Origin: Spirochaetaceae bacterium
Lineage (GTDB): Bacteria; Spirochaetota; Spirochaetia; DSM-27196; SLAA01
NCBI GenBank assembly: GCA_003556605.1
Contig: PWQX01000013.1
Location: 1-41,822 of the forward strand
Reading direction: 5' to 3'
DNA length: 41,822 bases
The position numbers were made by a program, and so were the translations under genes. Numbering within the stretch: the stretch's first letter is position 1; each line of letters opens with the position of its first letter. Positions 24,914-33,865 of this stretch are shown here, piece by piece. The notes under the pieces were generated by a model. That model saw only the letters and a list, made by a program, of their open reading frames with translations. It did not search any database and was not told where the DNA came from.

Positions 24914-26551
24914 TTAGCTCTGCGGGGCGTAAATGCGACCCTGGGCGTCCCAGGTGTATCCGGCTTCCTCGAGCAGCTGACGGGCGCGCTCGAGATCAAA
25001 ATCAAAGCGTTCGACGTCGGGGTTATGCCAGAACGTGTTGATTGGTGCGATCACCGAGTAACCTGCCTCACCGCGCCCTTCAAGCAGTACGTCGATGATG
25101 GTGTTGCGATCGATGGCGTGCGCCAGCGCTCTGCGCACCTGCACTTCGTCGAACGGAGCGCGGCGGAGGTTGTAGGTCATGTGATAATACCCGAAGTCGC
25201 CCACGGTAATCACCGAAATGTGGTCCTCGGCCTCAGCGATCGGAATCTGACCCGGCTCCATGCGCCAAGCGTTCATGTCGATCTCGCCGGTAAGAAGAGC
25301 GGTGAATACGCCCTCGGAATCAGCGTAGGTGATGTAGTCGATACCCTCGATAGCGATATCGCCGGCGCTGAAGTGATCTTCGAACACCTTCAGTGCTTTG
25401 TACTCGCCGCGATCGTAGGTGTCGAACTTGAACGGACCGCTGCCGACGGTTGGGATATCGTCGGGTGCCAGGTCGGCCGGATTGTCGATGTTGCCCCAGA
25501 TGTGCTCGGGCAGGATCACGATCTGGCTAAGCGTCACGGTGATGAACGGGGAGTACGGCTCGGCGAGGTGGAAACGGACTGTGCTGGAATCCAGCACTTC
25601 AACGCTGTCGATCGGGCCGAAGAATGGGCGGAAGTATGCGAAATCGTTGTCGATGAAGTAGTCGAAGCTGAACTTCACGTCCTCCACCGTCACCGGTTCA
25701 CCGTCGTGGAACGTCATGCCGTCGCGGACGATCACATCGACCGTGCGGTCGTCTACCTCGATAATCTCTTGCGCCGCCCACGGCTCGGGCTCAATATCCG
25801 GTGTCAAGCGCACCAGCTTATCGTAGTACATGCGCATGAACTTCCAGCCCCAGACTGAAGTAGAGTCCAGTGGATTGATGGTGTCGGGCTCCTGCGACGT
25901 TCCAATCGTGAGCATCAAATCGTCGCTGAGCGGAGTCACTTCGTACGGTGTCCACTCGTTGTAGATGCCCTCGCCGGCCATTGCTACGAAGTTTTCAAAG
26001 CGCTCGTTGTTGTAGCCGACAACCTCGTCGCGGTAGAACAGTACGTCTAGCGGGGCGTCTGAGGCGGCGATATCCTGCATTTGCAGCACGATCTCGCGGC
26101 GCGCGTCCGGATCAAATTCGCGTTCCTGCCGTACGTACAGCTCGTCGTACTCGCGGTTTACGTAGCCGCCCGGGTTGTTGGCCCCCAAGTCAATCTGCTC
26201 ACCATGAAGGGTGCCGAGGAAGTGCTGTGGGTCGAGGCGGTCAACGCGCCCTGACCAGCCGAGGATCGTGGCGTCGAAGTCCTGCTCATCGTAGAAGTAC
26301 TGCAGCAGCGTGGAGAACTCCATCGGCTCAACATTCACCTGAAAACCGAGCTCCTCCCACGCGTCTTGGATCATAAACGCCGCTTCGTAGCGAATTGGGT
26401 CGTAGGATTCGGTTGTGGTGTAGATCGTGATCTCGGGAACGGGATCACCTTCAGGCTCGGGCGCGCCGCCGGCAAAACCGGTTGCGGCAGCTACACCGAG
26501 CATAAGCGCAACGGCCAAGCCGGTGCGAACCACTCGAATTGTATTTGTCAT
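24914..26551 (-). CDS. Extracellular solute-binding protein, family 5
   Basis: A 545-residue exported binding protein (SBP_bac_5) that should capture peptides or a similar solute for the downstream permeases. The signal peptide ends around GFAGG and has no lipobox Cys. The mature start (GGAPEPEGD) is acidic, in a style I associate with spirochaete binding proteins. The family core is visible as DGMTFHDGEPVTVEDVKFSFD and, later, VRRALAHAIDRNTI. The ATG at 26551 follows AAGGAG with 9-nt spacing. About 100 nt separate the stop from the DppB-like gene, with no clear terminator. Confidence 0.92.
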   Translation of the reverse strand: MTNTIRVVRTGLAVALMLGVAAATGFAGGAPEPEGDPVPEITIYTTTESYDPIRYEAAFMIQDAWEELGFQVNVEPMEFSTLLQYFYDEQDFDATILGWSGRVDRLDPQHFLGTLHGEQIDLGANNPGGYVNREYDELYVRQEREFDPDARREIVLQMQDIAASDAPLDVLFYRDEVVGYNNERFENFVAMAGEGIYNEWTPYEVTPLSDDLMLTIGTSQEPDTINPLDSTSVWGWKFMRMYYDKLVRLTPDIEPEPWAAQEIIEVDDRTVDVIVRDGMTFHDGEPVTVEDVKFSFDYFIDNDFAYFRPFFGPIDSVEVLDSSTVRFHLAEPYSPFITVTLSQIVILPEHIWGNIDNPADLAPDDIPTVGSGPFKFDTYDRGEYKALKVFEDHFSAGDIAIEGIDYITYADSEGVFTALLTGEIDMNAWRMEPGQIPIAEAEDHISVITVGDFGYYHMTYNLRRAPFDEVQVRRALAHAIDRNTIIDVLLEGRGEAGYSVIAPINTFWHNPDVERFDFDLERARQLLEEAGYTWDAQGRIYAPQS

Positions 26552-26668
26552 ACGCAAACACTCCTTTTTGAAAAGCGTAGATTTGCATAGGAGAGTCGCA
26601 AGAATTGTGCAAGCCTGTCAATCAGGTTTACCAGGGGAGACGGGACAAGCGCAGACGTTACTCCATGG

Positions 26669-26764
26669 ATGAGTAGTAAGTACGTCTTCGGCGATATGCC
26701 GCATCCGTGGGAAGACAATCAGCAACACAAGCTCATCGACGTTTTGTTAATAGTTATCTCCTTG
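26669..26764 (+). pseudogene. N-terminal remnant of an ISAs1-type transposase
   Basis: The 32 codons from ATG 26669 read FGDMPHPWEDNQQHKLIDVL, near-identical in pattern to the start of the better-preserved transposase at 27189 (FASMPDPREDNRRHNLIDIL). The similarity ends abruptly at LLIVIS and nothing transposase-like follows in any frame. It is a fossil of a second, related insertion. Confidence 0.65.
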
Positions 26765-27173
26765 ACTTCCCGGGGGAATTGTGGCTATGCCGGGCCTGCC
26801 AGTTTGAGTCGCGGTGCCGTGAAAGCTGTTCGCTGCGGTTCGGTGAGCCGGCTAAGGATCGGATTGCGCTTCTCGGAGCGCTTGATCCTGCTTATCGTTT
26901 CCGGCGTTCGGAGCGCTTCCTGCACGGTGTAGCGAGAGCTCTCCGATGACCTGTTCGGTTAACGTTACAGGAAGCTTCTCCTTTTCGGCTCCAGCCACAC
27001 TGTGGGTCAGTGACTCACTTGGTTCGTATCCGTCCGAGCCTCTTTGGACGCAATGCCACGTCGGCTTAGCACCAGGGCTAACGCAGATGCCACTGAACGC
27101 ATGACTAGTAAACATCTGTCTAGTACTAGACGCTAGCCCGCAGAGCAAGAAACACTCCCTCCTAGATCGACCA
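26765..27173. other. Non-coding stretch between two IS remnants
   Basis: No supported gene. The open frames here have no recognisable motifs and unusual composition. A perfect 14-bp palindrome GTCTAGTACTAGAC lies at 27118-27131. The base composition is less GC-biased than the flanking genes, as expected for decayed insertion DNA. Confidence 0.4.
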
Positions 27174-28257
27174 CCTTGGAGGGACTTGATGAGAACAGCG
27201 AACATCATTGATCATTTCGCCAGCATGCCGGATCCACGCGAAGATAACAGGCGGCATAACCTCATAGACATACTGTTCATCGTTATCTGCGCGACGATGT
27301 GTGGGGCGGAAAAGTGGGAAGACGTGGAAACGTTTGCCAAGGCGAAAGAACGGCGGCTTGGTAAGTATCTCGATCTGCCGCGCGGTATTCCCTCCCACGA
27401 TACCTTCGTGCGGGTGTTCGCAAAACTCGATCCTGAAGCGCCCAACGAGCGCTACCCCGGCGCTGCAGATGGTAAGCGCGTGGGCGTCGAGAGCCGGACT
27501 GACGCTCGGCGGGCGGCGGGTGGATGAGAAGTCTAACGAGATCACTGCAACCCCTGAGCTGCTTGAAGTGCTTGAGCTCAGCGGCTGTGTGGTCACTATC
27601 GACGCGATGGGAACCCAGAAAGGCATTGCCGGCCGGATTATCGACGGCGACGGTGAGTACGTGCTCGCGCTGAAGGGCAATCACGCAACGCTCGAAGAGG
27701 AGGTAGCGCAGTACTTTGCCGATGAGCTCACTCGTGAAAGGGACAGGGCAGCGACAAGTGCAAGGACGAAGAGAGCGAGATCGATTACTACAAGAGCGTA
27801 GATCGCGGCCACGGCAGAGTTGAGGTGCGTGAGTGTTGGGCGAGCGGCAAAATCCAGTGGCTTTCCGGCAGACAAGACTGGAAGGGGGTTCCGCAGTATT
27901 TCCATGGTGCGCTCCAAGCGCATCATCGGCAAGAGTGAAAGTGAGGAGGTTCGCCACTTCATCTCGAGCTTGCCTCCCGTCGCCGAAGCGTTGGGCCACG
28001 CGGTTCGCGCGCATTGGGGTATTGAGAACTCGTTGCACTGGGTGCTCGATATGGCGTTCCGCGAGGATGAATGCCGCAAACGCAAGGACAACTCGGCTGA
28101 GAACTTCGCGGTGCTGCGTCATCTGACGTTGAGCCTACTCAAGCGAGAGCAGACCTGTAAGCGCAGCATAGCCGGCAAGCGATTGCTCGCCGGCTGGGAC
28201 TAGCGCTACACGGAGAAGGTGCTTTTCAACCCCTGAACTCCAAATGCGTTTGCCCTC
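27174..28257 (+). mobile_element. Degenerate ISAs1-family insertion element
   Basis: Bounds are approximate. The right side has CAAATGCGTTTGCCCT (28241-28256), which resembles ends of ISAs1-family elements. The left side has TTGGAGGGA shortly before the transposase start, partly matching the inverse of the right end. No direct repeat could be confirmed. Confidence 0.4.
27189..28203 (+). pseudogene. Frameshifted ISAs1-family transposase
   Basis: Three frames must be joined to read it. The N-terminal part (MRTANIIDHFASMPDPRED to FAKLDPEAPNE) is followed by a gap where the first catalytic Asp region (usually IDGK) should be. The middle then reads MVSAWASRAGLTLGGRRVDEKSNEITA and VTIDAMGTQK in a second frame. 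A third frame gives YYKSVDRGHGRVEVRECW, and the end (HWGIENSLHWVLDMAFREDE to GKRLLAGWD) lies in yet another register. The deletion, at least three frame changes and a stop at 28201 make it inactive. Confidence 0.88.
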
Positions 28258-28541
28258 CAGTTTAACCAGGCAGCCCTTCCAATTAAAGACATCTACCTCT
28301 ATCCGTTACACCCCGAGTTCAAGCACCTGCTCTGTTGACTATCACAGAGCCCCGTGGGAAACGCGAACGTTTACGCACAGGCTCTGAGGGGCCGCGCGTC
28401 GTCCGCATAAGGAACTCGGCCCATGTCGACGAGATTCTCGTCTTTGAGGATCTCGTTCCCGAGGTGGAAGCCCATCCGAAGATGAGCCTACTGGCTGCGC
28501 CTCGCGAGCTCGAGTTCGACGCAACAGGCAACCTCTTCTAA
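28258..28541 (+). pseudogene. Truncated C-terminal fragment of an unidentified gene
   Basis: Directly after the IS end, one frame reads FNQAALPIKDIYLYPLHPEF and stops. A second frame then continues with PRVVRIRNSAHVDEILVFED and ends in LEFDATGNLF at 28541. Both look like genuine protein sequence, so this is probably the tail of a gene whose 5' part was lost at the insertion, with one frame change. The tail faintly recalls lactate-racemase-like proteins, but I cannot support that. It is convergent with the HMG-CoA-lyase-like gene. Confidence 0.4.
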
Positions 28542-28562
28542 GCCGAGGCGCCATTCGGTCAT

Positions 28563-29510
28563 TCATCTTCCCGCCGCTCGATACAAGCCCGGCGGAAACA
28601 GTTTGTCGTCGTCCAGATGAATGAGGTGGCCGCTCGCACCAGGATCCTCTATTTGTCGAACCAGATCTTTCGCGGCACGAATGAGTTTGGAAAGGTCGAT
28701 TCCCGTGTTCACACCCATCGCATCGAGCACGAATACGAGGTCTTCGGTGGCGGTATTCCCCGCCGCCCCGGGTGCGAAAGGGCAGCCGCCGATGCCGGCT
28801 GCGCTCGTTTCAATGATGCGAACTCCGGCATCGATCGCCGTAAGGCTGTTTGCGATCCCTGCCCCGCGGGTGTCATGAAAGTGAGCTCGAAATGTCACCT
28901 CAGGGCAGCTACCGCCGAGCAGCTCGAGCAAGTCCCGGGTTTGTTTCGGGGTCGCGGTTCCGATGGTATCGCAGAGGCAGATATCACGAATGCCCATTTC
29001 CCGCGCCGCGGCGACCCGTTCCAGAACGAGTGACTGAGGTGTCCGTCCTTCGAACGGGCAGCCGAACGCGGTTGCGAGGTCCAACTTGATCCTGCGAAAA
29101 CGAAACTCGGGCGATGCGATGATGCCGCGCAACTCATCAAACGACTCGGCGACCCCGCGTTTGACGTTGGCCCTATTATGCGGTTCGGTTACCGAGATTA
29201 CGTAGGTGATCTCGCCGATTCCCGCATCGGCGGCCCGTCTGGCGCCGTTCATGTTCGGTACGAGAACACTGAGACCGTCTGCGTCATGACGGGAGAGAAT
29301 TGTCGTTACGACGTCGTTCGCGTCTTTCATCTGGGGTATCGCTCGCGCGCTTACGAACGAACCGATCTGCATCTCCTTAAGGCCTGCTTCGAGAAGGTTT
29401 TCGATGATGTGTACTTTCCGGCCGGTCGGAATGAAGGCTCGCGTGTTCTGAAACCCGTCGCGTGGAGCGACCTCGACTATCCTCACGCTATCCGGCAAAT
29501 CCACGGTCAT
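28563..29510 (-). CDS. HMG-CoA-lyase-like enzyme
   Basis: A 315-residue TIM-barrel lyase of the HMGL group, which cleaves a 3-hydroxyacyl-CoA by a retro-Claisen reaction. Metal and catalytic residues of human HMG-CoA lyase have equivalents: Arg17-Asp18 (VAPRDG), His210 and His212 (HFHD), Cys243 (GGCPFAPGAAGN) and Asn252. The position of human Glu72 (EVTSFVS) appears as Gln48 here (QIGSFVS), so the natural substrate may not be HMG-CoA itself. It is last in the minus-strand operon SDR, iron-ADH, acylating aldehyde dehydrogenase, lyase, 15 nt after the dehydrogenase. Confidence 0.85.
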   Translation of the reverse strand: MTVDLPDSVRIVEVAPRDGFQNTRAFIPTGRKVHIIENLLEAGLKEMQIGSFVSARAIPQMKDANDVVTTILSRHDADGLSVLVPNMNGARRAADAGIGEITYVISVTEPHNRANVKRGVAESFDELRGIIASPEFRFRRIKLDLATAFGCPFEGRTPQSLVLERVAAAREMGIRDICLCDTIGTATPKQTRDLLELLGGSCPEVTFRAHFHDTRGAGIANSLTAIDAGVRIIETSAAGIGGCPFAPGAAGNTATEDLVFVLDAMGVNTGIDLSKLIRAAKDLVRQIEDPGASGHLIHLDDDKLFPPGLYRAAGR

Positions 29511-29525
29511 ATTCCCCCGATTCGG

Positions 29526-30920
29526 CTAAGCGAACTCACTAATCACATCCTTTCCGAAAACGTCCTCATCGCTCGGAACATCCCGTTGCATCGGGTAAGC
29601 GACTCTCGTCGTATTCAGCAAGTGCCGGTAGTACACGTTTTCGCTTACGATGTTCCCGCCCCACGTGCCGCAGCCGAGGGTTGCGGTGTTAACCAGACCG
29701 TTGTGCCACGAGCCGCTGTTGGCCAAGGCGTGTGCCTGGTTTACCGTTACCCGGGCCACCCTTACCCGGCGCGCAAGCTCTCGTATTCTGGCGTCGTCTT
29801 GTGAGTGGATGGCACACGAATGGCCGGTACCGCAGTTGGCGGTGATTTCGTTTACCATGCGAACGGCTGTGTCGAAATCGTCCCACCTGTACAACGTCAG
29901 CACCGGTGAGAGTTTCTCGCGCGAGAATGGATACTCGTCGCCGATTCCGTGTTCCTCGACCACCAGGAACTCGGTATCGGCCGGAACCGGTATGCCGGCC
30001 TTCTCGGCGATCCGGCGGGCCGGCTGCGCAATGATCTCACGGTTCAAGACATTCTTCTCGGTCCACATCGTTTTGCACAGTCGAGCTTTTGCTTCCGTGT
30101 TCGCTCGTATCAGGCAGCCGCCGTTCGAGCTGAGCTCGCTGATAAGCTCCTCGTAGATCGAATCCCGTGCGAGGCAGCTGTTGTCCGCGGAGCATCCCGA
30201 GGAAAGATCGAATGTCTTGGAATCTCGTATTTTTTTTGCGCTGTCGGAGATGTCGGCGGTCTCGTCAACGATCAAAACGGCATTGCCGGTGCCCACACCG
30301 TAGGCGGGCTTTCCGCTGGAGTAGGCGGCCCGTACCAGCCCCGCGCCTCCGGTTGCCAGGACCAGGTCGCATTGGCGCATGAGGTTCTTGCTGTTCTCGA
30401 TTCCAGGCTCCTGTACGCCGATGACGAGATCCTCCGCGTATCCATTGCGGCTCAGCACCGAGCGGATCTCAGACACGGCCAGCTCATTTACCTCCAGTGC
30501 GCCAGGATGGGGGGATAGGACGATGGCATTTCGGGTCTTGAGCGCCCAGACCGCTTTGATAAACGGCGTGATCTCAGGGTTGGTGACGGGAATGAGAGCC
30601 CCAATCACGCCGACCGGCTTCGCGTACTCGATGATACCCTTCTCCTTGTCATGATGGACGATGTCAACGGTTCGAGCTCCCTTGGTGTCGGCGTAGATTG
30701 CTTTCAGCTTATTGCGCATCTTGAGGAACTTCGAATGATAGTCGCCGAGCCCGGTCTTCTCGTACGCAAGCTCAGCGATTCGCGCAGCGAAGGACTCCCG
30801 GCAACCGGCCCAGGCGACGCGCGCACAGATGTGGTCGACCTTTTTCTGGTCGGCGTACTCGTACCACCTGAATGCCGTTCTCGCCCGGTCAATCAAGCCT
30901 GCCGCGTAATCTTGGGACAA
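29526..30920 (-). CDS. CoA-acylating aldehyde dehydrogenase
   Basis: A 464-residue NAD(P)-dependent aldehyde dehydrogenase of the acylating class, making an acyl-CoA from an aldehyde. The nucleophile is Cys243 in LSSGCSADNS; NPEITPF and GVGTGNA are typical of the EutE/AdhE-N branch. The C-terminal block NQAHALANSG and GCGTWGGN resembles sulfoacetaldehyde and related acylating dehydrogenases, though I cannot assign the substrate. The start is TTG 30920 with AAGGGGG eight bases upstream. It is 15 nt from both neighbours, so the operon is tight. Confidence 0.87.
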   Translation of the reverse strand: MSQDYAAGLIDRARTAFRWYEYADQKKVDHICARVAWAGCRESFAARIAELAYEKTGLGDYHSKFLKMRNKLKAIYADTKGARTVDIVHHDKEKGIIEYAKPVGVIGALIPVTNPEITPFIKAVWALKTRNAIVLSPHPGALEVNELAVSEIRSVLSRNGYAEDLVIGVQEPGIENSKNLMRQCDLVLATGGAGLVRAAYSSGKPAYGVGTGNAVLIVDETADISDSAKKIRDSKTFDLSSGCSADNSCLARDSIYEELISELSSNGGCLIRANTEAKARLCKTMWTEKNVLNREIIAQPARRIAEKAGIPVPADTEFLVVEEHGIGDEYPFSREKLSPVLTLYRWDDFDTAVRMVNEITANCGTGHSCAIHSQDDARIRELARRVRVARVTVNQAHALANSGSWHNGLVNTATLGCGTWGGNIVSENVYYRHLLNTTRVAYPMQRDVPSDEDVFGKDVISEFA

Positions 30921-30935
30921 TGTGATACCCCCTTC

Positions 30936-32090
30936 TCATAACGATCTCGAAATAATCATCTCGACGTCCTCGAGAGCCGGTTCGCGAGGGTTGTTCTTCC
31001 AGATCCGTTCGTTTCCGAAAGCCAGCTCGGCAATCGTCGATACGTGATCCCGGGTGACGCCGTAGCGATGCAGACCCAGCTCGACGTTGAGTTTCGCCGC
31101 AAGGTGCTCAATCGCGGCAGCCACCGATTCGGCAGCCCGGTCAGCGGAGAGCTTCCCGGTATCGAGGCTCAAGAGGCGGCCGATGCGTGCGAATTTCTCC
31201 TCCGCGGCAGGTCCGTTGAATCGGACGACCTCCGGGAGCATCAGCGTCACCGCCTTGCCGTGCGGCAGTTTTGCCGCGATTCCCAGCGCAAGCGCACAGG
31301 CGTGGGCGCCGCCGGTCTGGGTGTTCGTGAAGCTGATTCCGGCGAGCAAACTCGCCCGCAGCAGGTGCTCCCGGGCGGCGAGATCCGAACCGTCCTCGTA
31401 GGCTCTCGGCAGATAGCGGGCCACATACTCGATGGCCTGAAGCGCATACGGTTCGGTCAGAAACGAATTGTATTTTCCGACGTAAGACTCGAGAGCGTGC
31501 GCAAGCGCGTCGAGACCGGTAAAAGCAGTCTGCTCGGGCGGCAGACCGGTCGTCAGCAAAGGATCGAGGACGGCGATCTCGGCAATATGATGCGGGGTGA
31601 CGACGCCGAATTTGTTGCCGCGGTCATCGCTGTAGACGGCGACATTCGTCACTTCAGAGCCGCTGCCGGCGGTCGTCGGAACCAAGATCAGCGACGCCGC
31701 CTGGTGAGGAACGGTGTCTACACCGGCGTAATCCGAGATGCCGCCCCCGTTCCGCAGCAGCACTGCGACGCCTTTGGCGATGTCCAGCGAGCTCCCTCCG
31801 CCGATTCCAACGACACTGTCGGCTTCGTGATCGCGGGCCAGTTGAGCGTACTCGTCGACAAGACTGCTTGGCGGATCGGGTATCACGTGATCGAGCACGG
31901 ACGCGATGAGTCCCGACTCTTGCATCTGCGTGAGCATGCGGCCGACTACATCGGCGGTAATGAGGGCTCCGTCGCACACCACCATCACCCGCTTCAAACG
32001 GGCGGTCTCGCAGATTCGTGCAATCATCTCGGACGAGTTATTTCCGAATATGATTCGCGGAAGGCGATTCATCGTGACGTGTTCCGGCAT
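30936..32090 (-). CDS. Iron-type (group III) alcohol dehydrogenase
   Basis: A 384-residue Fe-ADH that interconverts an alcohol and an aldehyde with NAD(H). The nucleotide site is GIGGGSSLDIAKG (95-107). Metal ligands seen are Asp194 and His198 (GLDALAHAL) and His277 (LPHGKA). The third ligand His, usually in AHPLG, is replaced by Leu267 (GGAHACALALG), while His263 remains close by. ATG 32090 follows GGAG with good spacing; the longer frame to 32342 would overlap the SDR gene and lacks family sequence. It probably works with the adjacent aldehyde dehydrogenase. Confidence 0.88.
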   Translation of the reverse strand: MPEHVTMNRLPRIIFGNNSSEMIARICETARLKRVMVVCDGALITADVVGRMLTQMQESGLIASVLDHVIPDPPSSLVDEYAQLARDHEADSVVGIGGGSSLDIAKGVAVLLRNGGGISDYAGVDTVPHQAASLILVPTTAGSGSEVTNVAVYSDDRGNKFGVVTPHHIAEIAVLDPLLTTGLPPEQTAFTGLDALAHALESYVGKYNSFLTEPYALQAIEYVARYLPRAYEDGSDLAAREHLLRASLLAGISFTNTQTGGAHACALALGIAAKLPHGKAVTLMLPEVVRFNGPAAEEKFARIGRLLSLDTGKLSADRAAESVAAAIEHLAAKLNVELGLHRYGVTRDHVSTIAELAFGNERIWKNNPREPALEDVEMIISRSL

Positions 32091-32175
32091 GTCGTACTCC
32101 AGCTTCCCAGGCTCCTCTTGTAAAATCGGTGTGCCGGCGGCGTGACTTCGGTTGTATCTGCGGCACGGATGGTCT

Positions 32176-32937
32176 TCAGTCGATATGAGAGCCGCCGTTA
32201 ATATCGACCTCTTCGCCGGTAATGTAGCCAGCTTCCGTTGACGCGAGGAAGCACACCGTCGCGGCGACTTCCTCCGGCAGTCCGATACGTTGGAGCGGTA
32301 TATCACGCGAGATTTCGCACTGCTCGGCTTCCGACTCCACACCGCCGCGAATGTCGGTCAGGATGAGGCCGGGTGCCACCGAGTTTACGGTGACCCCGGA
32401 CGGCGCCACTTCCCGCGCGAGAGCCTTGGCAAAGCCGAGGATAGCCGCCTTAGCCGCCGAGTAGTGGGCACCCCCGTAGACTCCCCCGCCGCGTTTTCCG
32501 GAGACGGAGCTTATGTTGATGATCCGACCGAACCGCCTGCTCTGCATATGAACAATCGCCGAGCGGGAACACAGGAAGGTTCCGGTGGCGTTCACCGTCA
32601 TTACTCGATTCCAGTCTGCAAGCGTCATATCCTTGACCGAGATCGGTTGGGTAATTCCGGCGTTGTTCACGAGAATGTCGAGGGCGCCTAAGTCTCGGAT
32701 GATTCGATCGACGACCGTCTGAACGGCGCGTTCGTCGGTGACGTCGAGTACATAAGATCGCGCGATACCGCCGGAGCTCTCGATCTCAGTCGCAATACGT
32801 TCCGCCCCGGCCGCCTCAATGTCCGCTACGGCTACTGCCGCCCCTTGAGCGGCAAGGGCCCGCGCGATCGCCTGTCCGATTCCTCGTTGTGACCCTGCGC
32901 CTGTAACCAAAGCGACCCGCCCGCTGAGGTCAAACAT
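32176..32937 (-). CDS. Short-chain dehydrogenase/reductase, FabG-like
   Basis: A 253-residue classical SDR. The cofactor motif is TGAGSQRGIG (12-21), the NNAG motif is at 91-94, and the catalytic set is Asn115, Ser144, Tyr159 and Lys163 (HYSAAK). Asp39 at the end of strand 2 (VAVADI) favours NAD(H). Start ATG follows AAGGAG. It is first in the minus-strand operon and faces the 18-bp palindrome upstream, so it is likely controlled by the divergent GntR regulator. Substrate unknown; a sugar or polyol type is plausible from context. Confidence 0.9.
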   Translation of the reverse strand: MFDLSGRVALVTGAGSQRGIGQAIARALAAQGAAVAVADIEAAGAERIATEIESSGGIARSYVLDVTDERAVQTVVDRIIRDLGALDILVNNAGITQPISVKDMTLADWNRVMTVNATGTFLCSRSAIVHMQSRRFGRIINISSVSGKRGGGVYGGAHYSAAKAAILGFAKALAREVAPSGVTVNSVAPGLILTDIRGGVESEAEQCEISRDIPLQRIGLPEEVAATVCFLASTEAGYITGEEVDINGGSHID

Positions 32938-33031
32938 ATCTAACTCCTTTTGGATCTTGCTCTCGGTCTCCGGCCGGCATCAAGCACGACTTCAGCCGGA
33001 TCGGCGAAATTTGTTGTTGCAAAAACGTTAT

Positions 33032-33049
33032 ATGTAGGATATCCTACAT
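33032..33049. promoter_or_regulatory. Perfect 18-bp palindrome, candidate GntR/FadR operator
   Basis: ATGTAGGATATCCTACAT is fully self-complementary. It lies in the 142-bp space between the divergent SDR and GntR genes, overlapping AT-rich promoter-like sequence (TATAAC on the minus strand). Position and symmetry suit a FadR-subfamily dimer controlling both sides. I found no second copy in the window. Confidence 0.65.
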
Positions 33050-33079
33050 TTCTTGGATGTCAAGAGAGGAATTTCCGTC

Positions 33080-33814
33080 GTGGCGTTGGATCTCGAACCG
33101 ATAAACAGACAGAACACCGTCGATACCTTGCTTCGCCAGCTGCTCGACCGGATGCTTTCCGGGAAACTGAAGCCGGGGGATAAGCTGCCCGGTGAGATCG
33201 AAATGGCGGCCCAGTTGGGGGCGAGCCGTAACTCCATTCGAGAAGCATTCAAGGTTCTGCAAACGCTCGGCATTCTCGAACGGCGGCAGGGTGACGGCAC
33301 GTATGTCGCCGAATCGTACAAAATGCCGTTCGACTGGGTTCTCTTCCCCCTCTTGTCTCGTCTCGAGACTTCACAAGATCTCGTGGAGCTGCGGCACGTT
33401 CTGGAATCCGGTATCGCCGAGCTGGTAATTGAAAAGGCTACGCCCGAAGACTTCGACGCGCTCGAGGAGAAAAGGACTGTTTTTGAGAGCATGACTGGAC
33501 GTGCGCCTCTCGACGCGGATGAGGTCGTACAGGCTGATGTCGAGTTTCACCTCACTCTGGCGCGCATTACCCGAAACGACGCCATCGAGGAGCTCGCGAA
33601 GCTCGTATTCCGATTGTTTGCGCCGTCTATGAAAGCGCACCTCACGAGCCCGGATGGGACAGCGCATGCGATTCATGATCATCGAGCAGTCCTCGACGCT
33701 CTCAAGATGCGAAGCCGTGATCAGGCCCAACGCTGTGTAGTTGCCGCCTTCGAACACTGGAGGCGGTTCATTGGTTTTGGTCAAGGTGGAGGTCACCGGC
33801 CCGGCGGTGGCTGA
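33080..33814 (+). CDS. GntR-family regulator, FadR subfamily
   Basis: A 244-residue regulator with an N-terminal winged helix (LKPGDKLPGEIEMAAQLGASRNSIREAF) and a C-terminal all-helical FCD ligand domain. The FCD metal-binding pattern is visible in ADVEFHLTLAR and HDHRAVLDAL. GTG 33080 follows AGAGAGGAA with 7-nt spacing and is preferred to the TTG at 33053. It precedes the TRAP genes by 51 nt and faces the SDR operon across the palindrome, so it most likely responds to the substrate of the cluster. Confidence 0.9.
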   Translation: MALDLEPINRQNTVDTLLRQLLDRMLSGKLKPGDKLPGEIEMAAQLGASRNSIREAFKVLQTLGILERRQGDGTYVAESYKMPFDWVLFPLLSRLETSQDLVELRHVLESGIAELVIEKATPEDFDALEEKRTVFESMTGRAPLDADEVVQADVEFHLTLARITRNDAIEELAKLVFRLFAPSMKAHLTSPDGTAHAIHDHRAVLDALKMRSRDQAQRCVVAAFEHWRRFIGFGQGGGHRPGGG

Positions 33815-33865
33815 TCCACAAGAAAACGACTACGCCGACGGAGTCGGCGAATAGGGAGAGGGGGC

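Noticed and set aside
24710-25858. A 382-codon plus-strand frame over the DppB and binding-protein genes
   Set aside because: It is antisense to two well-supported genes and shows no domain motif; long antisense frames are expected in GC-rich DNA.
26590-26625. A minus-strand sequence before the binding-protein gene resembling a sigma-54 or TTGACA promoter
   Set aside because: The essential -24 GG is not met, and no -10 box lies at a suitable distance from the TTGACA.
31044-32123. A 359-codon plus-strand frame opposite the iron-type alcohol dehydrogenase
   Set aside because: Antisense shadow; the minus strand has the full alcohol dehydrogenase family sequence.
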